Shown: positions 41,134-52,175 of the stretch, one piece after another
How the letters are laid out: every line of letters starts with the position of its first letter
How positions within the stretch are numbered: the first letter of the stretch is position 1
NCBI RefSeq assembly: GCF_012317385.1
Contig: NZ_CP051144.1
Coordinates: forward strand, 1,798,001 to 1,862,000
DNA from: Romboutsia sp. CE17
GTDB lineage: Bacteria; Bacillota; Clostridia; Peptostreptococcales; Peptostreptococcaceae
Direction of reading: 5' to 3'
Length of the DNA: 64,000 nucleotides
The notes under the pieces: model-generated
Seen by the model: the letters and a program-made list of their open reading frames with translations, nothing else
Database searches by the model: none
Told to the model about the DNA's origin: nothing
Position numbers and translations under genes: made by a program

Positions 41134-41895
41134 ATGTTGGTTTTAGAACGCCATATTAAAATAATTAATTTATTAAATAAAAATCTTAGGATGACGACTA
41201 ACGAGCTTTGTGAACAATTAAATGTTTCTGCGACGACTATTCGAACTGATCTAAACTTTTTAGAAAAAGAAAATTTGATAAGAAAATTTCATGGAGGAGC
41301 AGCTATAATAGAACAACATTATACGATGGACATTCATAAAAGAGATAAGCAAAATCCAATTGAAAAAGAGGCAATAGCTAATGAAGCTTTAAAATTAGTA
41401 CAAAACAATCAATGTATTATACTAGATGCAAGTTCAACTTCATTAGCATTAGCTAGAAAATTAGTAAATTTCGATAGGCTAACTGTAATAACTAATGGAA
41501 TTTATACTATGATGGCATTAAAAGATATTCCTAATATTACAGTTATATTTATAGGTGGTATTGTGACTAAAAATTCTGCTTGTACTGAAGGTCTATTAGG
41601 TTCTGATTTGCTAGACAAAATAAATGCAGATATTTCATTTGTATCATCCCATGGATTTACTTTAGATGAAGGCTTAACAGATTTTAATATTTATGAAGTT
41701 GAGTTAAAAAAGCAAATGTTAAAACGCTCTAAAAAATCGGTTGCATTATTAGATTATACAAAATTTGAGAATATTTCCACAGCTTCATTTGGAAGTCCTA
41801 GTGATATAGATCTAATAATTACCGATAAAAATGCTGACGATACATCTATTATGAAATATCGCAAGGCTGGAATTCAAATAAAAATTGTTGAATAA
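41134..41895 (+). CDS. DeoR-family transcriptional regulator (copy 2)
   Basis: Regulator of 253 residues, same length and gapless alignment with the copy at 27687. They differ mainly by scattered conservative changes (for example HGGAAIIEQHYTMD against HGGAALLNQSNNLE) and a more divergent C-terminus. The helix-turn-helix RMTTNELCEQLNVSATTIRTDLNFLE and the sensor segment FIGGIVTKNSACTEGLLGSDLL are shared. It is divergent to the P1 half of the supercluster, the classic position for a local regulator, and is comparable to the DeoR regulator next to the listerial gol operon. AAGGAGAT precedes the ATG. Confidence 0.92.
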   Translation: MLVLERHIKIINLLNKNLRMTTNELCEQLNVSATTIRTDLNFLEKENLIRKFHGGAAIIEQHYTMDIHKRDKQNPIEKEAIANEALKLVQNNQCIILDASSTSLALARKLVNFDRLTVITNGIYTMMALKDIPNITVIFIGGIVTKNSACTEGLLGSDLLDKINADISFVSSHGFTLDEGLTDFNIYEVELKKQMLKRSKKSVALLDYTKFENISTASFGSPSDIDLIITDKNADDTSIMKYRKAGIQIKIVE

Positions 41896-42143
41896 TACTA
41901 AGTTAGTAATTCATACTATATATTTAATTCAAATTTTCTAAACTTTTACATATTGTATTTATATATCTACTTCTACAACTTATATCATTATATTTTATAT
42001 GAAAAAGTCTGTAGCTAAATTTAGCTTAATGTAAATCTATCTATAGCTTCTTCATATAAAATATATATCATACTTTGTATTAAGATTATATACAATCTCT
42101 TACCTGTCATTTAAATTTTCTATTAAAAATTTTAACTTTATAT

Positions 42144-43127
42144 TTAGTGATTAAGATTCTTTTTATTATCTAAACATTTTTCAGGATAAATATATATCAA
42201 TTCCCACATCCCTTCATCATTTTTCTTATAATCAGCAATTTTAATATCCACCCCATTAGTAAGTTGATAAAATAATACATAATATTCATTTTTATTCTTA
42301 TCTTTAAAATACGCTTTCTTTTCATATCCATTTTGATCTATATTTATTTTTCCATCTACCAATGAACACCAATCTCCATATTCTATTGATATAAATGACT
42401 CCGCATCATATCTCCAACCATGATATGGAGCACATAAATAATTTTCACATAGGTATTTCATATCCTTTATTTTATATTGATTTTCTTCTTTTTCTAAATA
42501 TATATATCCATAGTAATATGCAAATAAACCAATACTTTCACTTGATCCTTCTATTACTTCTAATTCTACAAAATACTTTAAATCATTTGGTTTATTTTCA
42601 TCTGGAGCAACTTTATTCATCTTTATTAAATTGATATGTAATTTATTTTCAAAAGATTTTAAGTAATCCTTATAAGAATATTTAGATTTATAAGAATTAG
42701 TAAAAAAGTTATAAGCTATAGGATATGGAACTTTTCCATCTCCTAAACTTCCACAACCAGTTTTTGTATCATCTAATGGATTCGCTGCTTCTCTTAATAT
42801 GCTGAAATAATTTATTATAGTATCTTCTGGAGTTTTCATAAGATCTTTAGGCAAATTTATTTCTGAGTATTTTTTTCCATAAAAATCATATGACCTACTT
42901 TCTCTTTTATCATTTAATATTATCATGTTAGATGGTCTAAAAAATCGTTCTAAGCTATAATATTGATTCATATTGTCATTTTCAGTTTCTATATCACAAG
43001 TGAAATCTTCTTCAATATAACTGCCACCTAGTATCATTTTATTTTTATTTACTTCTTCAGCGTTAGATATTATTGCTGTTACAATAAAAATCGATATTAA
43101 TACATACATAAATTTAATATAAAACAT
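42144..43127 (-). CDS. Hypothetical secreted protein
   Basis: Product of 327 residues; I do not recognise the family. The N-terminus MFYIKFMYVLISIFIVTAIISNAEE is a signal peptide with possible cleavage near NA-EE. The exported part is rich in aromatic and charged residues, with a few cysteines (for example DDTKTGCGSLG and MKYLCENYLCAPYHGW) that might form disulfides. A middle part (FFTNSYKSKYSYKDYLKSFENKL) and the following strands look like a NTF2-like or DUF4829-type fold, but this is only an impression. It stands alone between DeoR copy 2 and rny. The stretch 41896-42143 contains nothing recognisable. Confidence 0.65.
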   Translation of the reverse strand: MFYIKFMYVLISIFIVTAIISNAEEVNKNKMILGGSYIEEDFTCDIETENDNMNQYYSLERFFRPSNMIILNDKRESRSYDFYGKKYSEINLPKDLMKTPEDTIINYFSILREAANPLDDTKTGCGSLGDGKVPYPIAYNFFTNSYKSKYSYKDYLKSFENKLHINLIKMNKVAPDENKPNDLKYFVELEVIEGSSESIGLFAYYYGYIYLEKEENQYKIKDMKYLCENYLCAPYHGWRYDAESFISIEYGDWCSLVDGKINIDQNGYEKKAYFKDKNKNEYYVLFYQLTNGVDIKIADYKKNDEGMWELIYIYPEKCLDNKKNLNH

Positions 43128-43243
43128 AATTTTTATCTCTCCATATTTTAAAATACATACTTATTTATTATGTTTCACTACTCTATTCTTAATACATAAA
43201 TTTAAAAATTATAATTACTTATATTTCATTTTAAATATATAAT

Positions 43244-43297
43244 AAAAAACCTGTTTTAATAAAATTGTCTTTCAACATTTATATTAAAACAGGTTTA
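43244..43297 (-). terminator. Intrinsic terminator of rny
   Basis: Arms AAACCTGTTTTAATA / TATTAAAACAGGTTT with a T-run on the minus-strand side, directly after the rny stop. Confidence 0.85.
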
Positions 43298-43300
43298 TTT

Positions 43301-44842
43301 TTATTTTGCGTATTCTATTGCTCTAGTTTCCCTTATTATACTAACTTTGATTTGACCTGGATATTCTAATTCATCCTCTATTCTCTTAGTCATATCTCTA
43401 GCTAATAAATGCATACCTTCATCTGTTACATTTTCCGGTTTTACCATTATTCTAATTTCTCTACCAGCTTGTATTGCAAATGATTTTTCAACACCTTCAT
43501 ATGAGTTAGCTATTTCTTCTAACTTCTCTAATCTCTTGATATAAGCCTCAAGAGTTTCTCTTCTTGCACCAGGTCTAGCTGCCGATATTGCATCTGCTGC
43601 AGTAACTAGTACAGCTTCAATTGTCTGAGGTTCATAATCTCCATGATGAGTACTCATAGCATGTATTACTTCTTTAGATTCTCTATATCTTCTAAGTAAA
43701 TCCATACCAATTTCCACATGAGTTCCTTCCATTTCATGGTCAACTGCCTTACCTATATCGTGAAGTAAACCAGCTCTTTTAGCCAACTTTACATCTGCAC
43801 CTATTTCAGCAGCCATTATACCAGCTATATGAGCTACTTCTATTGAGTGTTTAAGTACATTTTGACCATAACTAGTTCTATAGTTAAGTCTACCTAATAA
43901 TCTAACTAATTCTGGATGTAATCCATGAACTGCAGTTTCAAAAGTTGCTTGCTCCCCATATTCTTTAATTGTATTATCTACTTCTTTTCTAGCTTTTTCT
44001 ACCATCTCTTCGATTCTAGCAGGATGTATTCTTCCATCTGCTATAAGTTTTTCAAGCGCTATTCTAGCAACTTCTCTTCTTATTGGATCGAATCCTGATA
44101 AAATTACTGCTTCTGGAGTATCGTCTATTATTAAGTCTATTCCAGTTGCTGTTTCCAAAGTTCTTATGTTTCTACCTTCTCTACCTATGATTCTTCCCTT
44201 CATTTCATCATTAGGTAAATTAACCACTGTAACAGTAGTCTCTGCGACATGATCTGCCGCACATTTTTGGATGGCATAACCTATAATTTCCCTTGATTTC
44301 TTCTCAGCTTCTTCTTTAGCTTGAGTTTCTATTTCTTTTATCATTATAGACATTTCACGTCTAACATCTCTTTCTGCTTTTGATAATATTATTTCCTTTG
44401 CTTCATCTGATGTTATCCCTGATATGCTTTCTAATTTTTCTAATTGTTGATTTTTAATAGAATCAACTTCTTCTTCTTTTGCTTGAACTACTTTTAATTT
44501 TTCATTAAGACTAGATTCTTTAGATTCTAAATTTTGTAATTTTTTATCTAATGTTTCTTCTTTTTGTACTAATCTATTTTCAAATTTTTGTAATTCATTT
44601 CTTCTAGACTTATTCTCTCTCTCTGCGTCTGTTCTTAACTTATGAATTTCTTCTTTAGCTTCTAATAGCTTTTCTTTTTGTAATGTTTCCGAGTCTCTTT
44701 CTGCTTTATCTAAAATTTCTTTAGCTAGTTGATCTGCTTGACCAATCTTCGCTTCAGAAATATTTTTTCTTACAAAATATCCAACTCCTACACCAACAGC
44801 TATTGCTACTATACATATTGCTATCGTTTCTATGACATCCAC
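43301..44842 (-). CDS. rny: Ribonuclease Y
   Basis: Membrane-anchored endoribonuclease that starts bulk mRNA decay in Gram-positive bacteria. N-terminal membrane helix ([20 protein letters not shown]), a long coiled coil (to about residue 200), a KH domain with [15 protein letters not shown], and the HD domain with [14 protein letters not shown] and [11 protein letters not shown]. Length is about 513-520. The start is uncertain: the perfect AAGGAGGTGG has no ATG or GTG at normal spacing in frame. A GTG within that site (44842) gives the same N-terminal length as Bacillus RNase Y. A TTG at 44863 lacks a ribosome site, and the codon 8 bases after the site is ATA (44833). Confidence 0.95.
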   Translation of the reverse strand: MDVIETIAICIVAIAVGVGVGYFVRKNISEAKIGQADQLAKEILDKAERDSETLQKEKLLEAKEEIHKLRTDAERENKSRRNELQKFENRLVQKEETLDKKLQNLESKESSLNEKLKVVQAKEEEVDSIKNQQLEKLESISGITSDEAKEIILSKAERDVRREMSIMIKEIETQAKEEAEKKSREIIGYAIQKCAADHVAETTVTVVNLPNDEMKGRIIGREGRNIRTLETATGIDLIIDDTPEAVILSGFDPIRREVARIALEKLIADGRIHPARIEEMVEKARKEVDNTIKEYGEQATFETAVHGLHPELVRLLGRLNYRTSYGQNVLKHSIEVAHIAGIMAAEIGADVKLAKRAGLLHDIGKAVDHEMEGTHVEIGMDLLRRYRESKEVIHAMSTHHGDYEPQTIEAVLVTAADAISAARPGARRETLEAYIKRLEKLEEIANSYEGVEKSFAIQAGREIRIMVKPENVTDEGMHLLARDMTKRIEDELEYPGQIKVSIIRETRAIEYAK

Positions 44843-45016
44843 CTCCTTTGTTAATAATCCCAAAATGTCATTTTTGCAACTTGAAAAATTTATTATTAAG
44901 TAAACTATGCTACATAATAAACTCTCTTGAGAGATAAAATTTATAATGTAACAAAATGTAAAATTTTAAATTTACATATTGTGGCATAATTATTTTTAAT
45001 AATTTATCCTTACTTA

Positions 45017-45045
45017 ATTTTATTATTTTTTCTAGCTTATGTCAA
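45017..45045 (-). promoter_or_regulatory. Promoter of rny
   Basis: On the minus strand TTGACA (45040-45045), a 17-base spacer and TAAAAT (45017-45022). It predicts a leader of about 150 bases before the rny start. Confidence 0.75.
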
Positions 45046-45076
45046 GTTAATAGGATTAATAGGAGGCATTGTTTTT

Positions 45077-46132
45077 TTATTCTTCAAAATTATCTATACT
45101 TTCGTTATCTTCATGATCAACAGCATTATCTTTTGCTTCATCTAACTTATAATGAGCTCTTACTTTTGCATCTATTTCATTAGTTAAATCCATATTATCT
45201 TGTAAGAATTTTTTAACATTCTCTCTACCTTGCCCAAGTTTTATGTCATTATAGCTATACCAAGCTCCCGACTTTTTAACTATATCAATATCTGCAGCTA
45301 TATCTAATAAATCACCTATCTTAGATATACCTTCTCCATACATTATGTCAAACTCTGCCTGTTTAAATGGAGGAGCCACTTTATTTTTTACAACTTTAAC
45401 TCTAGTTCTACTTCCTAAAACTTTATCACCTTGTTTTATAGTATCTATTTTTCTAACATCAAGTCTTACTGATGAATAGAACTTAAGCGCTCTACCACCT
45501 GTTGTTGTTTCTGGATTACCAAACATTATACCAACTTTTTCTCTTAATTGGTTGATGAATATTGCAACACAGTTAGACTTTTTAATTGATCCTGTTAATT
45601 TTCTTAATGCTTGAGACATAAGTCTAGCTTGAAGACCAACATGAGAGTCTCCCATATCACCTTCTATTTCAGCTCTTGGAACTAATGCTGCAACTGAGTC
45701 TACAACTATTATATCTATTGCATTACTTCTTATTAAAGCTTCTGTTATTTCTAATGCTTGTTCCCCTGTATCCGGTTGAGATATTATTAAGTTATCTATA
45801 TCTACACCTAAAGCCTTTGCATAAACTGGATCTAGTGCATGCTCTGCATCTATAAATGCAGCTATTCCACCTTGTTTTTGTGCTTCTGCAACCGTATGAA
45901 GAGCAACTGTTGTCTTACCAGAAGATTCTGGACCATATATCTCTATTATTCTTCCTTTTGGAAGACCTCCTATACCAATTGCTATATCAAGACCTATAGA
46001 ACCTGTAGGTATAACATCTATGTTCATAGATGTAGCTTCTCCAAGTCTCATAACTGAACCCTTACCAAAATCTTTTTCTATTTTCCCTAATGCAAGGTTT
46101 AGGGCTTTTAACTTTTCTTGTTCTATACTCAT
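45077..46132 (-). CDS. recA: Recombinase A
   Basis: DNA strand-exchange protein and co-protease of 351 residues. Walker A GPESSGKT (about 65-72), IDAEHALDP, the DNA-binding-loop region [32 protein letters not shown], and [20 protein letters not shown] are all as in canonical RecA. The acidic C-terminal tail ends ESIDNFEE. It has an SOS-type promoter: a LexA-like box directly follows a consensus promoter. rny follows downstream with its own promoter. Confidence 0.98.
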   Translation of the reverse strand: MSIEQEKLKALNLALGKIEKDFGKGSVMRLGEATSMNIDVIPTGSIGLDIAIGIGGLPKGRIIEIYGPESSGKTTVALHTVAEAQKQGGIAAFIDAEHALDPVYAKALGVDIDNLIISQPDTGEQALEITEALIRSNAIDIIVVDSVAALVPRAEIEGDMGDSHVGLQARLMSQALRKLTGSIKKSNCVAIFINQLREKVGIMFGNPETTTGGRALKFYSSVRLDVRKIDTIKQGDKVLGSRTRVKVVKNKVAPPFKQAEFDIMYGEGISKIGDLLDIAADIDIVKKSGAWYSYNDIKLGQGRENVKKFLQDNMDLTNEIDAKVRAHYKLDEAKDNAVDHEDNESIDNFEE

Positions 46133-46219
46133 ACTTTATAATCTTCCTTTCATCTATCTAAATAAAAATTTATTTTGTTCATATTTTATTAATGGATTTT
46201 AATTCTAAAAAGTTCTAAT

Positions 46220-46268
46220 CAAACATTTGTTCGTATTTAATTATACCTCATTAAATATATCTAGTCAA
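46220..46268 (-). promoter_or_regulatory. recA promoter with LexA (SOS) box
   Basis: On the minus strand -35 TTGACT (46263-46268), a 17-base spacer and -10 TATAAT (46240-46245), then CGAACAAATGTTTG (46220-46233), one mismatch from the Gram-positive SOS box CGAACRNRYGTTCG. The box lies at the expected transcript start, so LexA would block initiation. The rest of the gap up to 46551 holds nothing recognised. Confidence 0.85.
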
Positions 46269-46551
46269 ATTTTCTTAGAAAAGATTTTTATATAATAAAT
46301 ACCAATAGTAAAATTTTACCACACTTATTTCATTTATAAACCCTTTTATAAGGTTTTATACAAATTTATATGATAAATTTTAATATTCAGTTTTATGTCA
46401 CTTATGTATATTTTAAAGCATATAAAAAACTACCTTTGTAATTTTTATTTTATACTTTCTATATTTAAATTATCCTCAATTAATTAAAATAACTTAGATA
46501 AAATACACAGTATTGCTATAATATATCTAAATTATAATATGAAAGCTTTGT

Positions 46552-46588
46552 AAAAAAATGCTTTGAGGAGCTATTCCTCAAAGCATTA
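46552..46588 (-). terminator. Intrinsic terminator of the rimO-pgsA unit
   Basis: AATGCTTTGAGGA / TCCTCAAAGCATT is followed on the minus strand by seven Ts. Confidence 0.88.
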
Positions 46589-46591
46589 ATA

Positions 46592-47134
46592 TTATTTACT
46601 ATTCATAAATAAATCTTTATTTTTATATAGATATTCCCAACCAGAATATAAAGTAATTAAAGTAGCTATAAGTATAAACACAAATCCTATATTTAATAAT
46701 AAAGTATTATTAAAGTTTGCCCCTAATAATAAAACTATTATTGAAAGCATTTGTGTTATTGTTTTTAATTTACCTCCACCACTAGCAGCTATTACTTTTC
46801 CTTCTGCTGCAGCTATTGCTCTTAATATGCTTACTGTAAGCTCTCTTGCTACAATTATTATTACCATCCAAGCTGGTACTAATGAAGCTTCTATCATACA
46901 AGTTAATGTTGATATCACTAATAACTTATCCGCAAGTGGGTCCATAAATTTCCCAAAATCAGTAACTAAATTACGACTTCTTGCTATATGTCCATCCATT
47001 GCATCAGTTATCGAAGCTACTATAAATATTATACATGCTATTAGATATTTATTTGGTATATTTAATAACATTACTACTATTAATACAGGTATTAAAATTA
47101 TCCTAAATAACGTTAATTTATTAGGCAAGTTCAT
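46592..47134 (-). CDS. pgsA: CDP-diacylglycerol-glycerol-3-phosphate 3-phosphatidyltransferase
   Basis: Membrane enzyme of 180 residues making phosphatidylglycerol phosphate, the first step to phosphatidylglycerol and cardiolipin. The CDP-alcohol phosphatidyltransferase motif DAMDGHIARSRNLVTDFGKFMDPLADK (D-G-x2-A-R-x8-G-x3-D-x3-D) is complete at about residues 43-69. Four to five membrane segments. The start (MNLPNKLTLFR) overlaps the end of rimO by 14 bases, so translation is coupled. Last gene of the run ftsK-selenouridine synthase-rimO-pgsA. Confidence 0.96.
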   Translation of the reverse strand: MNLPNKLTLFRIILIPVLIVVMLLNIPNKYLIACIIFIVASITDAMDGHIARSRNLVTDFGKFMDPLADKLLVISTLTCMIEASLVPAWMVIIIVARELTVSILRAIAAAEGKVIAASGGGKLKTITQMLSIIVLLLGANFNNTLLLNIGFVFILIATLITLYSGWEYLYKNKDLFMNSK

Positions 47135-48458
47135 CTATTACATCTCCCATTAAATCATACTCTAATGCATTATTAATTTCTACCATTACGAAGTCCCCTG
47201 GATGTAGTTGCTTTTTAGACTTAACATAAACTATACTATCTATTTCCTCTGCATCGCCTTCAGTTCTTCCCATATAAACATTCTTTTCTATTTGTTCTTC
47301 TATTAGAACTTCGAATGTTTTACCAATTTTATTTGCCATAACTTCTTGAGATATACCTTGTTGTAATATCATTAGTCTTTCTCTTCTTTGCTCTTTTACA
47401 TTCTCATCTATATGGTCTGGTAATTTATCTGCTGCTGTACCTTCTTCTCTTGAATATGCAAATGCTCCAAGTCTATCAAATTTAACTTCTTTAGCAAAAT
47501 CTAATAATTCTTCAAAGTCTTCTTCTGTTTCACCTGGGAATCCAGTTATTATAGTAGTTCTTAATGTCGCATTAGGTATATTATTTCTTATCATATCTAT
47601 CTTAGCTAAGATATCTTCTTTTGTTGTATGTCTATTCATTAATTTTAATATTCTGTTGCTCGCATGTTGTATTGGCATATCAAAATAGTTACATATATTA
47701 TCATATTTCTTTATAACTTGAACTAATTCTTCTGTTATTGATTCAGGATATGAATACATTATTCTTATCCACTTTATGCCTTCAATTTTAGCTAATTCTT
47801 CTAATAACTGAGGTAATTTTGCTTCTCCATTGTATATATCTGTTCCATAAGTTGTACTATCTTGTGCTATGACTACAAGTTCTTTAACACCTCTTGATGC
47901 TAAGTCTTTAGCTTCTGATATTATATCTTCCATTTTTCTACTTTTTTGCTTACCTCTTAGTTTAGGTATTATGCAATAAGTACAGTGCTTATCACACCCT
48001 TCACTTATTTTTAAGTATGCCATATAACTTGGTGTTGAAACGTATCTTGGAAGTTCTTCATTAAAAGCAAATTCTATATCATTTAAACTAACTATTTTAT
48101 TTTCCTTTTCAAGTCCTGCAACTATTTCATCTATATTTTGGTAACTTCCAGTTCCAACTATAGCATCAATTTCTGGTATTTCTGCTTTTAACTCTTCTGA
48201 ATATCTTTGAGCTAAGCATCCTGTTACTATAAGAAGTTTTAAATTTGCTGTTTCTTTTAATTGTGCAATTTCAAGTATTGTGTCTATTGATTCTTGTTTA
48301 GCTGACTCTATAAATCCACAAGTATTTACTAAAGCTATATCAGCTTCTTCCATATTTCCTACTAATTTGTATCCTTTCCTATTTAAGATACCCATCATTA
48401 TTTCTGCATCTACTAAGTTTTTTGAACATCCTAATGATTCAAGTGCTATTTTTAACAT
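47121..48458 (-). CDS. rimO: Ribosomal protein S12 methylthiotransferase
   Basis: Radical-SAM enzyme of 445 residues that methylthiolates the conserved Asp of ribosomal protein S12. N-terminal UPF0004 domain with LGCSKNLVDAEIM, NTCGFIESAKQES and VTGCLAQRY supplies three cysteines for one [4Fe-4S] cluster. The radical-SAM motif is SEGCDKHCTYCIIPKLRG, and a C-terminal TRAM domain (about 380-445) is present. LESLGCSKNLVDAE marks RimO rather than MiaB. It overlaps the upstream selenouridine synthase gene by 7 bases and pgsA by 14. Confidence 0.96.
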   Translation of the reverse strand: MLKIALESLGCSKNLVDAEIMMGILNRKGYKLVGNMEEADIALVNTCGFIESAKQESIDTILEIAQLKETANLKLLIVTGCLAQRYSEELKAEIPEIDAIVGTGSYQNIDEIVAGLEKENKIVSLNDIEFAFNEELPRYVSTPSYMAYLKISEGCDKHCTYCIIPKLRGKQKSRKMEDIISEAKDLASRGVKELVVIAQDSTTYGTDIYNGEAKLPQLLEELAKIEGIKWIRIMYSYPESITEELVQVIKKYDNICNYFDMPIQHASNRILKLMNRHTTKEDILAKIDMIRNNIPNATLRTTIITGFPGETEEDFEELLDFAKEVKFDRLGAFAYSREEGTAADKLPDHIDENVKEQRRERLMILQQGISQEVMANKIGKTFEVLIEEQIEKNVYMGRTEGDAEEIDSIVYVKSKKQLHPGDFVMVEINNALEYDLMGDVIDELA

Positions 48459-49510
48459 GTTTTTGCTCCTTTTACTGCTGTCTTATGAAAATTTTTTAAA
48501 TCTTCTATTGTCTCATTAATGTCTTTAAAGTCCAATATTTCATTGTACTTATATTGATTTACAGAATGCATATAAAGAGGATCATAGTATTCTATTAAAT
48601 ATTTTTCTACAAGTTCTTCATACTTTTTATCATCTAATAGTTGTGTATACTCATCAACTTTCTTTTGACCTAACCTCTTTTTAAATCTACCTATACATTC
48701 TCTTAGTACATCAATATTTCCTTCATTTCTGTCATAAATATAATCTTTACAAAGCCTTTTAACTCTGTCTTCTATATTACATTCTATTAAAATATGATAC
48801 CCATCCCTAATTATAGCATCATAAATTTCATTTGGCACTAATACATGACCAACTCTTTTACTTTCACTTTCTATAAATATAAAATCTGTTTTTGAGTAAA
48901 ATAATGAATTAAATATTCTAGTTTCAAAAGTTTTTTGAGTTGGAGGCTTCTCATCGAAAGTTATAAATCCAAATACTGATCCAGTATTTTTAGCCATCTG
49001 TTCTAAATCTATTATATCAATATTATTTTTCTCTAATTCAACTAATAGCTCTGTTTTCCCTACTCCAGTTAGTCCATGAAGTACTATAAATTGTTTTTTA
49101 TCCATTATATTCTTTAAATAGTCTAGCACATAATTTCTATAAGATTTATATCCACCTTCTAGCTTATATAAATCAATACCGATTGATGACAAAAGATTTG
49201 CAAAGCTTCCACTTCTCATTCCACCTCTTGCGCAGTATATTACTACATGATCATATTGATTTGATAGTTCTTTTACTTCTCTATACATGTCTTTTAACTT
49301 TGGTGATACAAAATCAAATCCTTTATCAATTGCCTCATGCTTTCCTTCTTTTTTATATATAGTACCTACTTCATGATGCTCATCATTACTAAATAATGGT
49401 ATATTGTGCGCATTTAATATATGATCATCATTATATTCTTTCTCAGTTCTAACATCTATAAAGATTGTATTTTCAAGCTTTAAAGCGTCCTCTATATTTA
49501 TTGTCTTCAA
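48452..49510 (-). CDS. mnmH: tRNA 2-selenouridine synthase (rhodanese plus P-loop domain)
   Basis: Enzyme of 352 residues that converts 2-thiouridine at the tRNA wobble position to 2-selenouridine using selenophosphate. The N-terminal rhodanese domain has the active Cys in VVIYCARGGMRSGSF (about 92-106). The second half has a P-loop, LHGLTGVGKTELL (about 144-156), and a DIIDLEQMAKNTGS segment typical of YbbB/SelU. Presence implies selenium use (selD elsewhere). It begins 3 bases after ftsK ends and overlaps rimO. Confidence 0.92.
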   Translation of the reverse strand: MKTINIEDALKLENTIFIDVRTEKEYNDDHILNAHNIPLFSNDEHHEVGTIYKKEGKHEAIDKGFDFVSPKLKDMYREVKELSNQYDHVVIYCARGGMRSGSFANLLSSIGIDLYKLEGGYKSYRNYVLDYLKNIMDKKQFIVLHGLTGVGKTELLVELEKNNIDIIDLEQMAKNTGSVFGFITFDEKPPTQKTFETRIFNSLFYSKTDFIFIESESKRVGHVLVPNEIYDAIIRDGYHILIECNIEDRVKRLCKDYIYDRNEGNIDVLRECIGRFKKRLGQKKVDEYTQLLDDKKYEELVEKYLIEYYDPLYMHSVNQYKYNEILDFKDINETIEDLKNFHKTAVKGAKTC

Positions 49511-49512
49511 AT

Positions 49513-51957
49513 CTATTCACCTTCTAAACTCGATAATTCTTCCTTAGTTATTAATACTTTTCTAGGCTTACTTCCTTCACTTGGACCTACTATTCCTCTT
49601 TCTTCCATAGAATCAATTAGTCTAGCAGCTCTATTGAATCCTATTTTAAACTTCCTTTGAAGCATTGAGGCTGAACCTTGACCATTATTTACAACAAAGC
49701 TTATTGCTTCTTGAAGCAAGTCATCTTCATCACTTGGTTTTTGCACTACAGCTTTTGAGATAGTATCCATTATTTCGTCTTCATATTTTATTTCTTCTGT
49801 TACTTGATTTTTTATAAAATCTATAACTCTTTCTGACTCGCTCTCAGAAATAAATGCACCTTGAAGTCTAACTGGCTTTGATGCACCTAATGGATAGAAT
49901 AACATATCTCCCTTACCTAATAATTTCTCTGCTCCACCTAAGTCAAGTATAGTTCTAGAATCCGTTTGAGATGAAACTGCAAATGCAATTCTAGATGGTA
50001 TATTTGCTTTTATAACACCCGTTATTACGTCAACAGATGGTCTTTGAGTTGCTATTATTAAATGCATACCAGCAGCTCTTGCCATTTGAGCAAGTCTACA
50101 TATATAATCTTCTACATCATTTGCACAAGCCATCATTAAGTCTGCAAGCTCATCTATTATTATTACTATCTTAGGAAGTTTTTCTTCCGCTTTTTCATTA
50201 TAGCTTGTTATGTCTTTTACTTGATTTTCTGCAAATAACTTATATCTTCTATTCATTTCAACAACTGCCCAATTTAAAGCATTCGCCGCTTTTTTAGGAT
50301 CTGTTACAACTGGTATTAATAAGTGTGGTATCCCATTATAGCTTGCAAGTTCAACAACTTTTGGATCTATTAATAAGAACTTAACTTCATCAGGATTAGC
50401 CTTATATAATATACTGTTAATTAAAGTATTTACACAGACACTCTTACCTGAACCAGTAGAACCAGCTATAAGTAGGTGAGGCATTTTTCCAATATCAGCT
50501 ATTATTGGTTTACCACCTATATCCTTACCTAATGCCATAGCAAGAGGCGATTCAAAACTTCTAAATTCTTCACTTTCTAGAACCTCTCTTAGTCCTACCA
50601 TTTGACTCTCTTCATTTGGAACCTCTATACCTATTGCACTCTTTCCTGGTATTGGAGCTTCTATTCTTATGCTCTTTGCAGCTAAGCTAAGCGCCAAGTC
50701 ATCAGTTAAATTTACTATTTTACTAACTTTAACTCCAGGGCTTGGTTGTATTTCATATCTAGTTATAGTAGGTCCTACTGTAACTTGATTAACCTTCGCT
50801 TCTACACCGAAATCTGATAAAGTTTTTTCTAGTAATGAAGCATTTTTCAATACTTTTTTCCTTCCATTTTCGTCAGCTTTTTTATCAAACTTATTTAATA
50901 TATCTATACTAGGCTTTTTATAATTTTCATATTTTGAAGCTTCATTCATATTAAGATTAATTGGTTGAGTATTTTCAATCTTTTGTATTTTGCTAAGTTT
51001 TTGTGTTTTATCAAGATTTTGCGATTGATCAAACTCTTTATTTTCCTTATTCATCTTTTCAAGGGTAGAGTTTTGAAGATTTTTTAATACATCTAATTCT
51101 GATCCACTTTGTGTTCCTTCAAGTATTTCTAAATAATCATCTTCTGCTTTATTAAAGCCTACTATTTTTATAGTCTTGTCATCTACACTATCTTCTAAAC
51201 TTACAGCAGGTTCTTGTTTTGCATCTTCTTTATGCTTCTTAGCTTTATCCATCATACCTTTAAAGAATCCTGATTTATTTTCTTCTATCATAGTTTGTTC
51301 CATTGTGCTATCATCAACTTCATCAGTTATCATATCTAATGCAGATTGTTTTAGATTTGAAACTTTTTCTTTTAAATTTGAACCTTTTATCTTAGGTTTT
51401 CCTTTTCCAGAATTTAGATTATATAATAAATCTTGTATTGATATATTAAATGTATAAATTACACATAATAATAATACAAATATGCTTATTAACCATCCAC
51501 CAGTTATTCCAAATATTGCTTTTATATAATAAGCAATTATAGATGTTATTAATCCTGTACCAGTTCCATCAACCCCCATTTCCATTACATCAGTTATCAT
51601 AGTTGATTTTAATGGAGAGTCTACTGGTATACTTCTTGCATTTATTAATCCGTAAAATACAAATACAAAAGCAAGAATTATATAATACGTCTTACTATTT
51701 TTTAATCTGTAAACATATTCATTTTCTTCGAAAAAGCCAAGTATACCTGATATGATTACTATAAAAGGTATTGTAAATGAAAGACCTCCGAATAAACCTT
51801 TAAACATGTTTTGCATAAAATTGCCTACAAGTCCCATAGAACCTGAATTTAAACTATATAATAAAAATATACCTATGAATATAATAACTAAATTATGATA
51901 TTCTGCTCTAAATCCTAGGTCTTTATTTTTTTTATTTTTGCTCTTTTTCTTTGCCAC
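49513..51957 (-). CDS. ftsK: DNA translocase FtsK/SpoIIIE
   Basis: Membrane-anchored DNA motor of 814 residues that pumps chromosome DNA at the septum. Four N-terminal membrane helices (about 20-165) are followed by a long charged linker (about 190-350). The motor has [17 protein letters not shown] (Walker A) and a Walker B strand with [10 protein letters not shown], followed by [24 protein letters not shown]. The C-terminal winged-helix gamma domain (about 750-810, [29 protein letters not shown]) reads orienting sequences. The linker is Asn/Lys-rich ([19 protein letters not shown]). First gene of the run through pgsA. Confidence 0.96.
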   Translation of the reverse strand: MAKKKSKNKKNKDLGFRAEYHNLVIIFIGIFLLYSLNSGSMGLVGNFMQNMFKGLFGGLSFTIPFIVIISGILGFFEENEYVYRLKNSKTYYIILAFVFVFYGLINARSIPVDSPLKSTMITDVMEMGVDGTGTGLITSIIAYYIKAIFGITGGWLISIFVLLLCVIYTFNISIQDLLYNLNSGKGKPKIKGSNLKEKVSNLKQSALDMITDEVDDSTMEQTMIEENKSGFFKGMMDKAKKHKEDAKQEPAVSLEDSVDDKTIKIVGFNKAEDDYLEILEGTQSGSELDVLKNLQNSTLEKMNKENKEFDQSQNLDKTQKLSKIQKIENTQPINLNMNEASKYENYKKPSIDILNKFDKKADENGRKKVLKNASLLEKTLSDFGVEAKVNQVTVGPTITRYEIQPSPGVKVSKIVNLTDDLALSLAAKSIRIEAPIPGKSAIGIEVPNEESQMVGLREVLESEEFRSFESPLAMALGKDIGGKPIIADIGKMPHLLIAGSTGSGKSVCVNTLINSILYKANPDEVKFLLIDPKVVELASYNGIPHLLIPVVTDPKKAANALNWAVVEMNRRYKLFAENQVKDITSYNEKAEEKLPKIVIIIDELADLMMACANDVEDYICRLAQMARAAGMHLIIATQRPSVDVITGVIKANIPSRIAFAVSSQTDSRTILDLGGAEKLLGKGDMLFYPLGASKPVRLQGAFISESESERVIDFIKNQVTEEIKYEDEIMDTISKAVVQKPSDEDDLLQEAISFVVNNGQGSASMLQRKFKIGFNRAARLIDSMEERGIVGPSEGSKPRKVLITKEELSSLEGE

Positions 51958-52095
51958 TCATCTCACCTCTTACTTTTTCTAACCTATCCACCCTAAAAAA
52001 TACGGCTTTTTAATTTCAACTTTATCTCTTAATGTATAATTACTGAAATTTAAGCTTTATATCAAAGCATATGAAAATTATTATATCTTTAATCT

Positions 52096-52130
52096 TAAAA
52101 AGTGTTAATGCCTTGACACTAACACTTTTA
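52096..52130 (-). terminator. Intrinsic terminator of tepA
   Basis: AAAAGTGTTA(GTGTC) paired with TAACACTTTT (52097-52129), with an adjacent A/T tail. Confidence 0.75.
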
Positions 52131-52175
52131 CTTATATTATTTAATTATATCATATATTGTATTATTTAAACAAAC

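Noticed and set aside
50900-51110. Repetitive, Asn/Lys/Gln-rich stretch within ftsK
   Set aside because: This is the ordinary variable linker between the membrane and motor domains of FtsK, not a separate repeat element.
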